Below are positions 50,245 to 59,258 of a stretch of DNA of 64,000 nucleotides, piece after piece. The DNA comes from JACDBZ01 sp038233215 (GTDB lineage Bacteria; Chloroflexota; Limnocylindria; QHBO01). The position numbers and the translations under genes were made by a program. The notes under the pieces were generated by a model. The model was not told the DNA's origin. It searched no databases and saw only the letters and a list, made by a program, of their open reading frames with translations. The stretch lies in assembly GCA_038233215.1 (NCBI GenBank), contig JBBSML010000002.1:62001-126000 (forward strand). The letters are read 5' to 3'. Position 1 is the stretch's first letter, and the number at the start of each line of letters is the position of its first letter.

Positions 50245-51114
50245 ATGATATCCACCCGCGTCACTGCGGCTGTGCTGGCCGTGGTTGGCGTTTCGTTCCT
50301 ACTCGGTCCGGGTGCCCGGGACCCGGCCGCCACCATCGGCGCCGAGCGGCTGATTCGCGGCCGCGCCGCCGCCGCGATGGTGGCGCTCGATCAGCTCCGA
50401 GCTTCGGTTGAGCCCGGCCTCGACGCCGCGCGTGCGGCTTCAGCGGGCGTCCTCAGCGGCGACGACCCGCCGAGCCAAGGGATCGAGGATGCTGCCGCGC
50501 TCATCGCCGACGCCGAGGAGGCCGTGGCGCCGGCGCGTCGGGCGGTGAGCTCGCTCGCATCGGCGCGAGCCGCCTGGCACCCGGGGACTTCGCCGCCGCC
50601 GCAGCCGGTCGCCGCCGGAGAGCTGACCTCCATCGCCACGCAGCTGCGCGCAAGCGCCCAGGTGGCCGACGCGTTCGCAGATATGCGGGTGCGCGGAACC
50701 GGCCTGCCCGCGGTGCTCGAGCAGGCGCTTCGCGCACTCGACGCGGGGACATTCTCAGAAGCCTCCGAGCACGTCGCGCGGGCTCGCGACGCCCATGCAG
50801 CGATTGTTGCCTGGAAGACCGATCTGCCCACGCTGCCGATATGGATCGCAACCACGGATGCGATGATCAGCGCCGTGGAACAGATCGTGGAAGCAACCCG
50901 CGACGGCGATGATGCGATGGCTCTCGAGGCAGCCGAGGCGTTCGGAGCCATCTCGGACGACGCTGCGACGGCGGATCGCGCCCTGCGCATTGCGCTGAGC
51001 GAGGGAGGGTCGGCGCTGACGGCAGCTCCGCTCGAGCGGCTGGCGGCCACCATCGGCGCCATCGAGGACTCGCGTGCTGCGGTGGCCGCCATCGGGGAGG
51101 AGGTCGCTCGGTGA
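50245..51114 (+). CDS. Exported helical protein of unknown function upstream of a PASTA kinase
   Basis: The 289-residue protein has an N-terminal hydrophobic segment (AAVLAVVGVSFLLGPGARDP) that looks like a signal peptide or anchor. The rest is almost entirely Ala-rich helix, with repeated ALD/ARA patterns suggesting a coiled or bundled structure. No catalytic motif. Its end overlaps the kinase gene by four bases (GTGA), so a joint signalling role, with this protein outside the membrane, is plausible. Confidence 0.72.
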   Translation: MISTRVTAAVLAVVGVSFLLGPGARDPAATIGAERLIRGRAAAAMVALDQLRASVEPGLDAARAASAGVLSGDDPPSQGIEDAAALIADAEEAVAPARRAVSSLASARAAWHPGTSPPPQPVAAGELTSIATQLRASAQVADAFADMRVRGTGLPAVLEQALRALDAGTFSEASEHVARARDAHAAIVAWKTDLPTLPIWIATTDAMISAVEQIVEATRDGDDAMALEAAEAFGAISDDAATADRALRIALSEGGSALTAAPLERLAATIGAIEDSRAAVAAIGEEVAR

Positions 51115-52487
51115 GCCCCGAATCGTCGCCGGACCCGATGATCGGGCGGACGCTTGTCGATCGGTACCGCATCGACCAGCCCGTTGCCCGCGGCGGCATG
51201 GCCCGCGTGTATCGGGCTCGGGATCAGCGGCTCGAGCGCGATGTGGCGGTCAAGGTGCTGTCCCATCCGTACGCCGATGATCCCGCGTTCACCGATCGCT
51301 TCCTGGCGGAAGCGCGTGCGGTCGCTTCGCTCTCGCATCCGAGCATCGTTCATGTCTATGACTCCGGGAGCGACGGTGAGGCCCACTTCATCGTGATGGA
51401 GCTCCTCGATCGGCACCGATCGCTGCGCCAGTCGATCGACGAAGGTGGCCCGATGCCGCGCGAAGACGTCGTTCGCATCGGGCGCGAGCTGCTTGCCGGC
51501 CTGCGCGCGGTTCATGACCGCGGTCTCGTCCACTGCGACGTCAAGTCCGGCAACGTGATGCTCGGACCAGGCCCGGCAAAGCTGATCGATTTCGGGATTG
51601 CGCGCCCGCCGCACGAAGCGCTCGAGGAAAACATGAGCATCGGATCGCTGCAGTTCATGTCGCCTGAGCAGCTGCACGGCGAGGCGCTGACCCCGGCGAG
51701 CGACCTGTTCAGCCTGGGCGTCGTGCTGTACGAGGCGCTGGCCGCCCGGATGCCGTACGAGGGTCGCAACCCCGAGGAGATCAGTGCGGCACACCGTGCG
51801 CAGGCGGTGCGTCCACCCTCATCGCTGGTGCCGGGGGTACCCGGGCGTCTCGACGATGCGATCCTTCAGGCGTTGCGGCGCGAGCCCGCCTCTCGCTTCA
51901 ACAGCGCCGAGGCCATGTCGCGTGCCCTCGATGCGGCCGACGCCGATCTGAGCAGCGCCGACATGGATGAGACGCGCGTCGTCGCCGTCCCTGGCCATCC
52001 GCCCCGTGGGCCCTCGGATGAGCGCGGCTACGTCCCGCCCCCAGCCCCGAGGCCGTCGCAGCGGCGAGCCCCGTCGCGCGCACCCCCTCGGCGCCCGGCC
52101 TCCGCGCCCTCGCGCGACCGCGGCATCCTCCCCATGCTCGGAACGCTCTTCATCCTGGGCGCCGTGGCACTCGTGGTGATGCTCGTCATCCTCCCGCTCC
52201 TCGATCTCGGGGAAACCGGCGATGCCTCGCCGCAGCCGTCGCCGTCGGAGTCGGCCCAGGCAACCGCGCCCCCAGGCACCGTGCTGATTCCCCAGACGGT
52301 CGGGCTTCCCACGGCGGATGCGATCCAGCTTGCACGGGATGCCGGCCTCAACTGGCGCCTCGAATGCGCCGAGGATCCAGACCAGCCCGAGGGGATCATC
52401 CGCCAGGAACCACCGCCGGGGACACCGGTCGCCCCGGGCAGCCGTTTCACGATGTTCTCGGCTCGGTTCTTCGCCGACTGCACGTGA
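51111..52487 (+). CDS. Membrane Ser/Thr protein kinase with one PASTA-like domain
   Basis: The 458-residue protein has a Hanks-type kinase domain (about 18-275): GGMARVY loop, catalytic Lys48 in AVKVL, catalytic loop HCDVKSGN (His141, Cys142, Asp143, Asn148) and DFG at 160-162. The usual HRD arginine is Cys142, which makes it a non-RD kinase. A Pro/Arg-rich juxtamembrane stretch follows, then one helix (about 343-370) and a single C-terminal PASTA-like module (TVGLPTADAIQLARDAGL). It probably senses cell-wall fragments, as known for PknB-like kinases. GTG start coupled to the preceding gene. Confidence 0.9.
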   Translation: MSPESSPDPMIGRTLVDRYRIDQPVARGGMARVYRARDQRLERDVAVKVLSHPYADDPAFTDRFLAEARAVASLSHPSIVHVYDSGSDGEAHFIVMELLDRHRSLRQSIDEGGPMPREDVVRIGRELLAGLRAVHDRGLVHCDVKSGNVMLGPGPAKLIDFGIARPPHEALEENMSIGSLQFMSPEQLHGEALTPASDLFSLGVVLYEALAARMPYEGRNPEEISAAHRAQAVRPPSSLVPGVPGRLDDAILQALRREPASRFNSAEAMSRALDAADADLSSADMDETRVVAVPGHPPRGPSDERGYVPPPAPRPSQRRAPSRAPPRRPASAPSRDRGILPMLGTLFILGAVALVVMLVILPLLDLGETGDASPQPSPSESAQATAPPGTVLIPQTVGLPTADAIQLARDAGLNWRLECAEDPDQPEGIIRQEPPPGTPVAPGSRFTMFSARFFADCT

Positions 52488-52540
52488 CGGGACCTATACT
52501 CCGCCGGTCCCTGTCATCCCATCAAGGAGCCGATCGAGCT

Positions 52541-54043
52541 ATGCGCCTGCGCGCGACCAGCACCCCGCCAGCCACCACCCAGACGGATGTCCTCGCCGTC
52601 CCCATCTACCGCGAGGACGCGGAGATGGGTGCGGACCTCGCCGAGCTGGACGCGGCCTCCGGCGGCGTTATCAGCGCGGCAATCGCGTGGGGTGAATTCA
52701 ACCCGCTTGAGCATGCATTTGCCTTGATTGCCGGTGGTGACCTGGCTGCCGGTCGGCTCCTGTTGCTCAACGCGGGTGGCCGCGGCCGTGGTGCGTGGCG
52801 CGCCCGCCGCCTGGCGATGGTCGCGACGAGGCAGCTGAATGGACGCGGGGCCTCGACCCTTGCCCTGTGGCTGCGGGATGGCGAGGGCGACGACGCGTGG
52901 GCCGCCGCCGCCGCCGGTGCGGTCGCCGGGACCTACCGCGCCACCGCGATCTACGGCCGGGTCCGTGACACCGACGCCATGAAGCGATCCGTGACCGAGC
53001 TGCTGTGCATCGGCGCCGGCTCGCAGGATGCGCTCGACCGAGGCGCCGAGATCGGCGAGGGCATGGCGTTCGGCCGCGACCTCGCCAACCGATCCGCCAA
53101 CGACCTTTCGCCGGAGCGCATGGCCGATGTGGCTCGCGAGCTGAGCGCCGAGGGCTGCTCGGTGGAGATTCTCGAGCCTGGGCAGATGGCGGCGCTCGGC
53201 ATGGGGCTGCTGCTCGGCGTCGGGCAGGGGGCAGCCCATCCGCCTCGGCTCATCGCCGTCAAGCTCCCAGGCTGGGAGAAGGCTGGGGACGGAGATCGCC
53301 TGGCAATCGTCGGCAAGGGCGTGTGCTTCGACTCCGGCGGCATCAGCATCAAACCGTCCGAGAACATGGGAGATATGAAGCACGACAAATCCGGCGCCGC
53401 CGCCGTGATCGCGGTGGCGCGAACGGTCGCCCGCCTGGCCCCGGATACGCCCCTCATGGTGGTTGCGCCGATGGTCGAGAACATGCCGGGCGGCAATGCC
53501 CAACGGCCCGGCGATGTCGTCAAGGCCATGAACGGGATGACCGTGGAGGTCACCAATACCGATGCCGAGGGGCGATTGATCCTGGCCGATGCCATGACCT
53601 GGGCCGAGCGGGAGGGCGCGACGCACATCGTCGACGTCGCCACCCTGACGGGTGCGCAGGCCGTCGCCTTTGGGGATCAGATCAGCGCCTTCTTTGCTCG
53701 CCCGCGCGACTGGGGTGACCGGATCGCCTCCGCCGCCGAGCAGGCGGGTGAGTGGTTCTGGGAGATGCCCCTCGCCGTCGAGTACCGAGCCAGCTACGAC
53801 TCTCCACACGCGGACATCGTGAACTCGGGTGGCCGCGACGGGTCACTCATCAAGAGCGCGGTGTTTCTCTCGGAGTTCGTGACCGTGCCGTGGGTCCATC
53901 TCGACATTGCCGGGACGGCCTACCTCAGTGCCGAAAAGCCGTATGGTCCAAAGGGGGCCACCGGCGCTGCCGTCGCTGCGATGGTCCAGCTGGCGCTGGC
54001 CTTCGGCGACGATGGCGTGAACCAGGAGCGGCCCCGGCCATGA
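52541..54043 (+). CDS. pepA: Leucyl aminopeptidase (M17)
   Basis: This 500-residue metallopeptidase removes N-terminal residues from peptides. The conserved M17 core is present: GKGVCFDSGGISIKP, MKHDKSGAAAV, ENMPGGNAQRPGDV, and the signature NTDAEGRLILADA. The N-terminal 170 residues are the divergent macro-like domain. AAGGAG at about 52524-52529 precedes the ATG at 52541, and TATACT at 52494-52499 is a likely -10. The frame is open upstream, but those starts fall inside the kinase gene. Confidence 0.95.
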   Translation: MRLRATSTPPATTQTDVLAVPIYREDAEMGADLAELDAASGGVISAAIAWGEFNPLEHAFALIAGGDLAAGRLLLLNAGGRGRGAWRARRLAMVATRQLNGRGASTLALWLRDGEGDDAWAAAAAGAVAGTYRATAIYGRVRDTDAMKRSVTELLCIGAGSQDALDRGAEIGEGMAFGRDLANRSANDLSPERMADVARELSAEGCSVEILEPGQMAALGMGLLLGVGQGAAHPPRLIAVKLPGWEKAGDGDRLAIVGKGVCFDSGGISIKPSENMGDMKHDKSGAAAVIAVARTVARLAPDTPLMVVAPMVENMPGGNAQRPGDVVKAMNGMTVEVTNTDAEGRLILADAMTWAEREGATHIVDVATLTGAQAVAFGDQISAFFARPRDWGDRIASAAEQAGEWFWEMPLAVEYRASYDSPHADIVNSGGRDGSLIKSAVFLSEFVTVPWVHLDIAGTAYLSAEKPYGPKGATGAAVAAMVQLALAFGDDGVNQERPRP

Positions 54044-54062
54044 GGACCGGGGCCCAGGATGT

Positions 54063-54251
54063 CTAGCGGTCGCCGTCTACGGCGTCGCGGACATTGTCCT
54101 TCGTCTCGCCCCACTTGTTCTGGACGTTTCCCTCGGTCTGGTCCATCTTGCCCTCGGCCTCTGTCGAGTGGTCGTCCGTGGCGTCGCCCCATTCTTCCTT
54201 GATCTTGCCTCCAGCCTCCTTGAGGGGGCCTTCGACGCGGTCCTTGTCCAC
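54063..54251 (-). CDS. CsbD-family stress protein
   Basis: This is a small hydrophilic protein of 62 residues. The GTG at 54251 is preceded on the minus strand by GGGAGG eight bases upstream. The family pattern DKDRVEGPLKEAGGKIKEEWG followed by a repeated AEGKMDQTEGN and KWGE is clear. CsbD-like proteins are induced by general or cell-envelope stress and are mostly unfolded; the molecular role is unknown. It converges with pepA. Confidence 0.85.
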   Translation of the reverse strand: MDKDRVEGPLKEAGGKIKEEWGDATDDHSTEAEGKMDQTEGNVQNKWGETKDNVRDAVDGDR

Positions 54252-54437
54252 GATGTGATCCTCCCGTGTGGTGCCGACAACCTGCCGGCGATGAGCCGTT
54301 CCTCGCAGACAGCGTGCCAACAGGTGCTGGTCACCGCGGTGGACGATCGGCCTATGGCAGACGGTGGCGCGCCTCGTAGGATGGGCGGCGCCGCCGCGCA
54401 CCGGGCTCGGCGAGTTGATGGAGGCTGAAGCGCAATC

Positions 54438-55076
54438 GTGGAGCCGGCGATCATCGCCATCGGGGGGATCTTCGCACTCGGTGGTGCCCTGGCCGAGCGG
54501 CTGGCGAGCGTCTGGCCCGCGGACGAAGCGCAACGACGGCCGCTCGGCTACCGCACCGTGCTGCTCGCCGTCGCGAGTGGCGCGACCGGAGCGGTCGTTG
54601 CTTCCCGCTCACAGCTTCCGTGGTGGGCAACCGGCGTGTATCTCGCGCTGTTGGCGCTGCTCTTGGTCCTGACCGCCACCGACCTCGAGCAGCGGCGCTT
54701 GCCGCACCTCGTCCTGGACCCGCTCATCTTGCTGAGCGTGCTCTTCGTACCGTTCAATCCCGGCGTGGACCCGCTGATGGCCGTGGTCGGCGCCGCGGCT
54801 GCGGTGGCTTTCCTGGGGGGCCTGGCGCTGGTCGTGCGCGGGGGCCTGGCGCTCGGAGACCTGTACCTGGTGGCGCCCATCGGCCTCATGCTGGGTTGGC
54901 CGGCCATCTTCAGCTCGCTGTTCGCTGCAGCGTTCCTGTCGGCCGGGGCGAGCCTGGTCCTGCTTGCGACTCGTCGCGTGGGCATGCGCAGCTACATCCC
55001 GTTCGGCCCGTTCCTGGTGGCGGGCGCAGTGCTCGTGCTGCTGCTCGATGATCGGCTCCTCCGGGTCGTTCGCTGA
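54438..55076 (+). CDS. A24-family prepilin peptidase-like membrane protein
   Basis: The 212-residue protein has about seven hydrophobic helices. The two aspartates of A24 peptidases are seen in TATDLEQRRLP and LALGDLYLVAPIGLMLGW (GxxD/ALGD form). It lacks the N-terminal cytoplasmic methyltransferase domain of PilD. No pilin or secretion genes lie nearby. It starts at a GTG. It could process prepilin-like leaders encoded elsewhere. Confidence 0.8.
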   Translation: MEPAIIAIGGIFALGGALAERLASVWPADEAQRRPLGYRTVLLAVASGATGAVVASRSQLPWWATGVYLALLALLLVLTATDLEQRRLPHLVLDPLILLSVLFVPFNPGVDPLMAVVGAAAAVAFLGGLALVVRGGLALGDLYLVAPIGLMLGWPAIFSSLFAAAFLSAGASLVLLATRRVGMRSYIPFGPFLVAGAVLVLLLDDRLLRVVR

Positions 55077-55127
55077 GCAGGAGGCCGCCGGGGAAGGTGC
55101 CCACTCGACCCGGCACGCTCGTGCTGG

Positions 55128-55133
55128 TACCCT
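55128..55133 (+). promoter_or_regulatory. -10-like hexamer for the class A PBP gene
   Basis: TACCCT ends seven bases before the ATG at 55141. It is weaker than the other examples because of the CCC core. Confidence 0.3.
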
Positions 55134-55140
55134 TCGAGCG

Positions 55141-57966
55141 ATGCATCCGGCTCTCCAGCGTCGGCGCCGTCACTTGATGATGACGCGCCGCACCACGCGC
55201 CGCGGCGGGCGGCGACGTGGCCTCGCGACGTTCCTGCTCGTCACGCTCGGCGTCTTCGGGATGATGTTCGCGGGCTCGATTCTCGGCACCGCAGGCGGCA
55301 TGTTGGCGGCGTACAACTACTTTGCCTCTGACCTGCCCGACCCGCGGCTGCTCGACGGGATCGAGCCCCAGCAGTCGACATATGTGTACGACCGCACCGG
55401 CGAGCAGCTTCTGGCGCGCTTCGAGTGTCAGAACCGCGAGGCGGTCAGCTTCGCGACCCTTCCCGACGTGATCTGGCAGGCGACCGTGGCCAGCGAGGAC
55501 CGGTCGTTCTGGGAAAATAGTGGGGTTGATTTCCAGGGCATCGTGCGGGCCGCGCTCGCCAACCTCGAGGCCGGGGAGATTGTCCAGGGCGCTTCCACCA
55601 TCACGCAGCAGGTGATCGACTACGCGCGCGTGCTCGCCGCGGAGGGCGAGACGACCCAGCCGGATTCGAGTGGCTCGCCGGAGGCGAGCCTCGGAGCGAT
55701 CGACCCCGACGCGCTCGACCCGGAGCCCGAGGCGGCGGAGTCAGGTGTCTGCCAGCCCCCGGAGCCGAGCAACTCGACCGACATCGAGGACAAGATCCGC
55801 GAGAACATCCTGGCGATGCAGGTCACCACCGCTTACCCCGGACGCGGGGGCAAGGAGCGGATCCTCGAGACCTACCTCAACCTCATTTATTACGGCAACG
55901 GCTCGTACGGCATCAAGGCCGCCGCCGCCAACTACTTCGGGCTGTCGAACATCGAGGACATGAGCATTGCGCAGGCTGCGTTCCTGGCCGCGTTGCCGCA
56001 GGCGCCCTCGTACCTGGATCCGTACCAGAACCCGAACGGCGAGGCTGGCACCGAGGAGGCAGCCGGAGATGCGATCCGCGAGCGCGACCTCGTCCTTGGC
56101 GCCATGCAGCAGGAAGGCTACATCAGCGCGCGGGAGGCCCGCGTGGCAAGGAACACCTCGTGGCTCGCGATGGAGCCGAATCGGCTGACGAGCATTCTGC
56201 GCGAGCCGCACTTCAGCTTCCGGGTGCGCAAGGAGGCCGAGCGCATCCTCGCCACGCTGCCGAACGTGACCGATCCGGAACTCGCGGTGCTGACCGGCGG
56301 CTACCGCATCCAGACGACGCTCGACCTCCCGCTGCAGCAGGAAGCAAAGCGGCTCGTAACGGAGCACGTCAACTCGCTGAACATGCCGCCGGACAGCCCG
56401 GACTGTCCCCGAGAGCACTGCGCCGAGTTCAATGTCAACAACGGCGCCATGGTCGCGATCGACTCCGCCACCGGCGAGATCGTGGCCTACGTCGGCAGTG
56501 TCGACTACTTCAATCGCGAGGCTCCCGAGGTGCAGGGGCAGTTCGATGTGGCAGGCCTCGGCCGCCGGCAGCCCGGATCGGCATTCAAGCCGATCACGTA
56601 TGCATCGGCCTTCCAGTCGCGTGATGCGACGGTATCGACGATGTTCGTGGATGCCATCACCGAGTTCGGCACGACCGAGGAGACCTCCTACCGCCCGACC
56701 AACGCCGATATCCAGGAGCACGGCCCGGTATTGGCGCTCGATGCGCTGCGCTACTCGCTGAACATCCCGTCCGTTCAGATGCAGTACCTGGTCGGCGCGC
56801 AGACGACCGCGAACTTCGCCGAGAAGTTGGGCATCGCGAGCGCGGAGTACATCATGGGTCGGGACCCGGGCCTGTCGCTCGCGCTTGGCTCGGTCGATCT
56901 CAACCTCACGAATATGACGCAGGCGTACACAACCTTCGCCCAGCAGGGCGAGCTGAATCCGGCGACGACCATCATCGAGATCCGCGATCGGGACAACCGG
57001 GTCATCTACACCCGCGAGGACAACGGTCCGACGGTCACCAACCCGATGACCGCCGCCGAGGCGTACCTGCCGCACTTCATCCTGGAGGGGAACACGGACC
57101 CCGAGCGGAACCTCTTCTGGGGCAAGCGGGCGCAGCTCCTGACCGCCGACGGCGACCGCCGTCCGGCCGGGTTCAAGACCGGAACCACGAACGACTTCCG
57201 CGACGTGTCGGGCTTCGGCTACGTCCCCGGCAGCCTGACGACGGGCGTGTGGATGGGCAACAACAACCAGGAGTCGCTCTCGAACGAGATCGAGGGCGGT
57301 CTCTTCAGCGCTGATGGACCGCTCCTCCTGTGGGAGGAGTTCATGGACCTCGCCATCAACAATCCGTGGGATTGGAACGGTGGAGAGCCGGTGCCCCAGA
57401 CGAAATTCGAGGCGCCCCAGGGGATCGTCGAGGAAGAGATCTGTCGCTTCAGCGGGATGGCAGAAACTGACGACTGTGGCGAGACGATCGAGCTGCCCTT
57501 CCTCGAGGGAACCGTGCCTCCGCTCGACAACGTTCATCCGAGAAACTGTCTGGACCTCGAGCTGTATCTCGAGAAGGCCACGCCCGAGCGGCCGGAGAAC
57601 TGGATCGAGGCGGCCGAGACGTGGGCAAATCGCGTCGTGAGCAAGCGAACCTCCGCGCGAGGTGATCCCGCCGACTACCAGGACGATGAGCGGGTGCGGT
57701 TCAAGATCAGCCCGATCTATGGCGAGGACAGGCTTCCAAAGGTGTGCGGTAAGCGCATCACTCGGCCGGAGCCCTCTTTCGGCCCGTCCAGACCTCCGGC
57801 GTCGTCAGGGCCTACCGCGGCCCCGACACCCGCCGCGGCCCCGACACCTACCGCCGCCCCGACACCCACACCGATTCCCACGTCTGCGCCGCTGCCATCC
57901 GGTCCCGGACGCGGAGGCGGTGGTGGTGGCGGCGGCCCACCCACGCCGCCTCCGGGCGACGAGTGA
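55141..57966 (+). CDS. Class A penicillin-binding protein (transglycosylase/transpeptidase)
   Basis: This bifunctional peptidoglycan synthase has 941 residues. An Arg-rich cytoplasmic start and one membrane helix (about 28-55) precede the GT51 domain, with ASEDRSFWENSGVD and QGASTITQQ. A Ser/Glu/Pro-rich insert (about 165-210) interrupts the GT51 domain. The transpeptidase has SxxK in PGSAFKPITY, SxN in RYSLNIPS and KTG in FKTGTTNDF. The C-terminus is a Pro/Thr/Ala linker ending in a Gly run. The ATG at 55141 is chosen over in-frame codons inside the preceding gene. Confidence 0.95.
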   Translation: MHPALQRRRRHLMMTRRTTRRGGRRRGLATFLLVTLGVFGMMFAGSILGTAGGMLAAYNYFASDLPDPRLLDGIEPQQSTYVYDRTGEQLLARFECQNREAVSFATLPDVIWQATVASEDRSFWENSGVDFQGIVRAALANLEAGEIVQGASTITQQVIDYARVLAAEGETTQPDSSGSPEASLGAIDPDALDPEPEAAESGVCQPPEPSNSTDIEDKIRENILAMQVTTAYPGRGGKERILETYLNLIYYGNGSYGIKAAAANYFGLSNIEDMSIAQAAFLAALPQAPSYLDPYQNPNGEAGTEEAAGDAIRERDLVLGAMQQEGYISAREARVARNTSWLAMEPNRLTSILREPHFSFRVRKEAERILATLPNVTDPELAVLTGGYRIQTTLDLPLQQEAKRLVTEHVNSLNMPPDSPDCPREHCAEFNVNNGAMVAIDSATGEIVAYVGSVDYFNREAPEVQGQFDVAGLGRRQPGSAFKPITYASAFQSRDATVSTMFVDAITEFGTTEETSYRPTNADIQEHGPVLALDALRYSLNIPSVQMQYLVGAQTTANFAEKLGIASAEYIMGRDPGLSLALGSVDLNLTNMTQAYTTFAQQGELNPATTIIEIRDRDNRVIYTREDNGPTVTNPMTAAEAYLPHFILEGNTDPERNLFWGKRAQLLTADGDRRPAGFKTGTTNDFRDVSGFGYVPGSLTTGVWMGNNNQESLSNEIEGGLFSADGPLLLWEEFMDLAINNPWDWNGGEPVPQTKFEAPQGIVEEEICRFSGMAETDDCGETIELPFLEGTVPPLDNVHPRNCLDLELYLEKATPERPENWIEAAETWANRVVSKRTSARGDPADYQDDERVRFKISPIYGEDRLPKVCGKRITRPEPSFGPSRPPASSGPTAAPTPAAAPTPTAAPTPTPIPTSAPLPSGPGRGGGGGGGGPPTPPPGDE
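57813..57866 (+). repeat. Three 18-bp tandem repeats within the PBP tail
   Basis: Units at 57813-57830, 57831-57848 and 57849-57866 share the core ccg-c-g-gccccgacacc and encode AAPTP-type repeats. Such tandem repeats can expand or contract without frame loss and change the length of the extracellular linker. Confidence 0.75.
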
Positions 57967-57977
57967 GCAACGGCGCC

Positions 57978-57983
57978 TAGAAT
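57978..57983 (+). promoter_or_regulatory. -10-like hexamer for glgC
   Basis: TAGAAT ends six bases before the GTG at 57990, identical in sequence and spacing to the one before polX. There is no ribosome-binding site. Confidence 0.5.
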
Positions 57984-57989
57984 CCACCC

Positions 57990-59258
57990 GTGTCCAGCTC
58001 GGTCCTGACCCTCATCCTCGCCGGTGGCGAGGGGGAGCGGCTCAGCATTCTTTCTCAGGTGCGGGCAAAGCCCGGCGTGCCATTTGGCGGGAAGTATCGG
58101 ATCATCGACTTCGCGCTGAGCAATGCGGTGAATTCCGGCCTGACCGACGTCGGGATCCTGACGCAATACGCGCCGCGATCGTTGATCGACCATATCGGCG
58201 TCGGGCGACCCTGGGACCTTGACCGCAGCCGCGGCGGCGTCGCGCTCCTGCAGCCGTTCATCGGCCGCGGACGCGCGCGCGACTGGTACCGGGGCACCGC
58301 CGACGCCGTCCTCCAGAACCTGGACTTCATCTCCGATCGAGACCCGGAGCTGGTCCTGATCCTGGCGGGCGACCATGTGTACAAGATGGATTACCGGCCG
58401 TTCATCGAGATGCACCGAGCCAGGCGCGCTGACGTCACCTGCGCGGTGCGCACGGTGCCGATCGATGAAGCGCATCGGTTCGGCATCCTCGACGTGGCGG
58501 AAGAAGGACGTGTCACGGCCTTCATCGAGAAGCCTCCCGACCCACCGTCGAACCTGGTCAGCATGGGCGTCTACGTCTTTTCCTGGCCGCTCCTGCGCGG
58601 CCTGCTGAGCAGCGAGCGGGTCGATTTCGGACGCGACATTCTGCCTACCATGGTGAGCGACGGCAGCCGCGTATTCGCGTACGAATTCGGTGGCTATTGG
58701 CAGGACGTCGGGACGGTGGAGAGCTACTGGCAGACGAGCCTGGACCTGCTCAATGACGACCCGGGCATCGAGTTGAACGACCTGGGATGGCTCATCTACA
58801 CGCGCAGCGAGGAGCGGCCACCGGCTCGCGTCGGTCCCGGCGCGACCGTGTCGCGCTCGATGATCAGCCACGGGTGCGTGATCGACGGGACGGTGGAGCG
58901 CAGCGTCCTGTCGCCCGGCGTCCGGGTGGCTGCCGGCGCTGTCGTGCGCGACTCGATCGTCATGTTCGACGCGGTCATCGAGGCGAACGCAACCCTCGAC
59001 CGTGCCATCCTCGACAAGGAGTGTCACATCGGTGCCGGGGCGCGGGTCGGGGTCGGGGACGATCTGCGCCCCAACCGGGATGAACCGGAGCGGCTCTACG
59101 CCGGCATCACGCTCATCGGCAAGAAGGCGAGCGTCCCGCGTGGCGTCGAGATCGGGCGCAACTGTCGGATCGACCCGGGAACGATGGATCGCGACTTTCA
59201 TCGTCGCCGCCGCATCCGGTCGGGAGAAACGGTCATCGCCGGTGCTCCGCACCGGTGA
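57990..59258 (+). CDS. glgC: Glucose-1-phosphate adenylyltransferase
   Basis: The enzyme makes ADP-glucose for glycogen synthesis. The 422-residue protein has the nucleotide-binding AGGEGERL, the GGKYRIIDFALSNAVNSG catalytic segment, WYRGTADAV, ILAGDHVYKMDY and the sugar-phosphate site FIEKP. The left-handed beta-helix follows (SMISHGCVIDGTVERSVLSPG). The early allosteric-site motif is not the E. coli form, so effectors may differ. GTG start; its TGA overlaps the next GTG. Confidence 0.93.
   Translation: MSSSVLTLILAGGEGERLSILSQVRAKPGVPFGGKYRIIDFALSNAVNSGLTDVGILTQYAPRSLIDHIGVGRPWDLDRSRGGVALLQPFIGRGRARDWYRGTADAVLQNLDFISDRDPELVLILAGDHVYKMDYRPFIEMHRARRADVTCAVRTVPIDEAHRFGILDVAEEGRVTAFIEKPPDPPSNLVSMGVYVFSWPLLRGLLSSERVDFGRDILPTMVSDGSRVFAYEFGGYWQDVGTVESYWQTSLDLLNDDPGIELNDLGWLIYTRSEERPPARVGPGATVSRSMISHGCVIDGTVERSVLSPGVRVAAGAVVRDSIVMFDAVIEANATLDRAILDKECHIGAGARVGVGDDLRPNRDEPERLYAGITLIGKKASVPRGVEIGRNCRIDPGTMDRDFHRRRRIRSGETVIAGAPHR

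Noticed and set aside
55741..57537. A 598-codon minus-strand open frame inside the PBP gene
   Set aside because: Antisense to intact GT51 and transpeptidase motifs; no recognisable domain.
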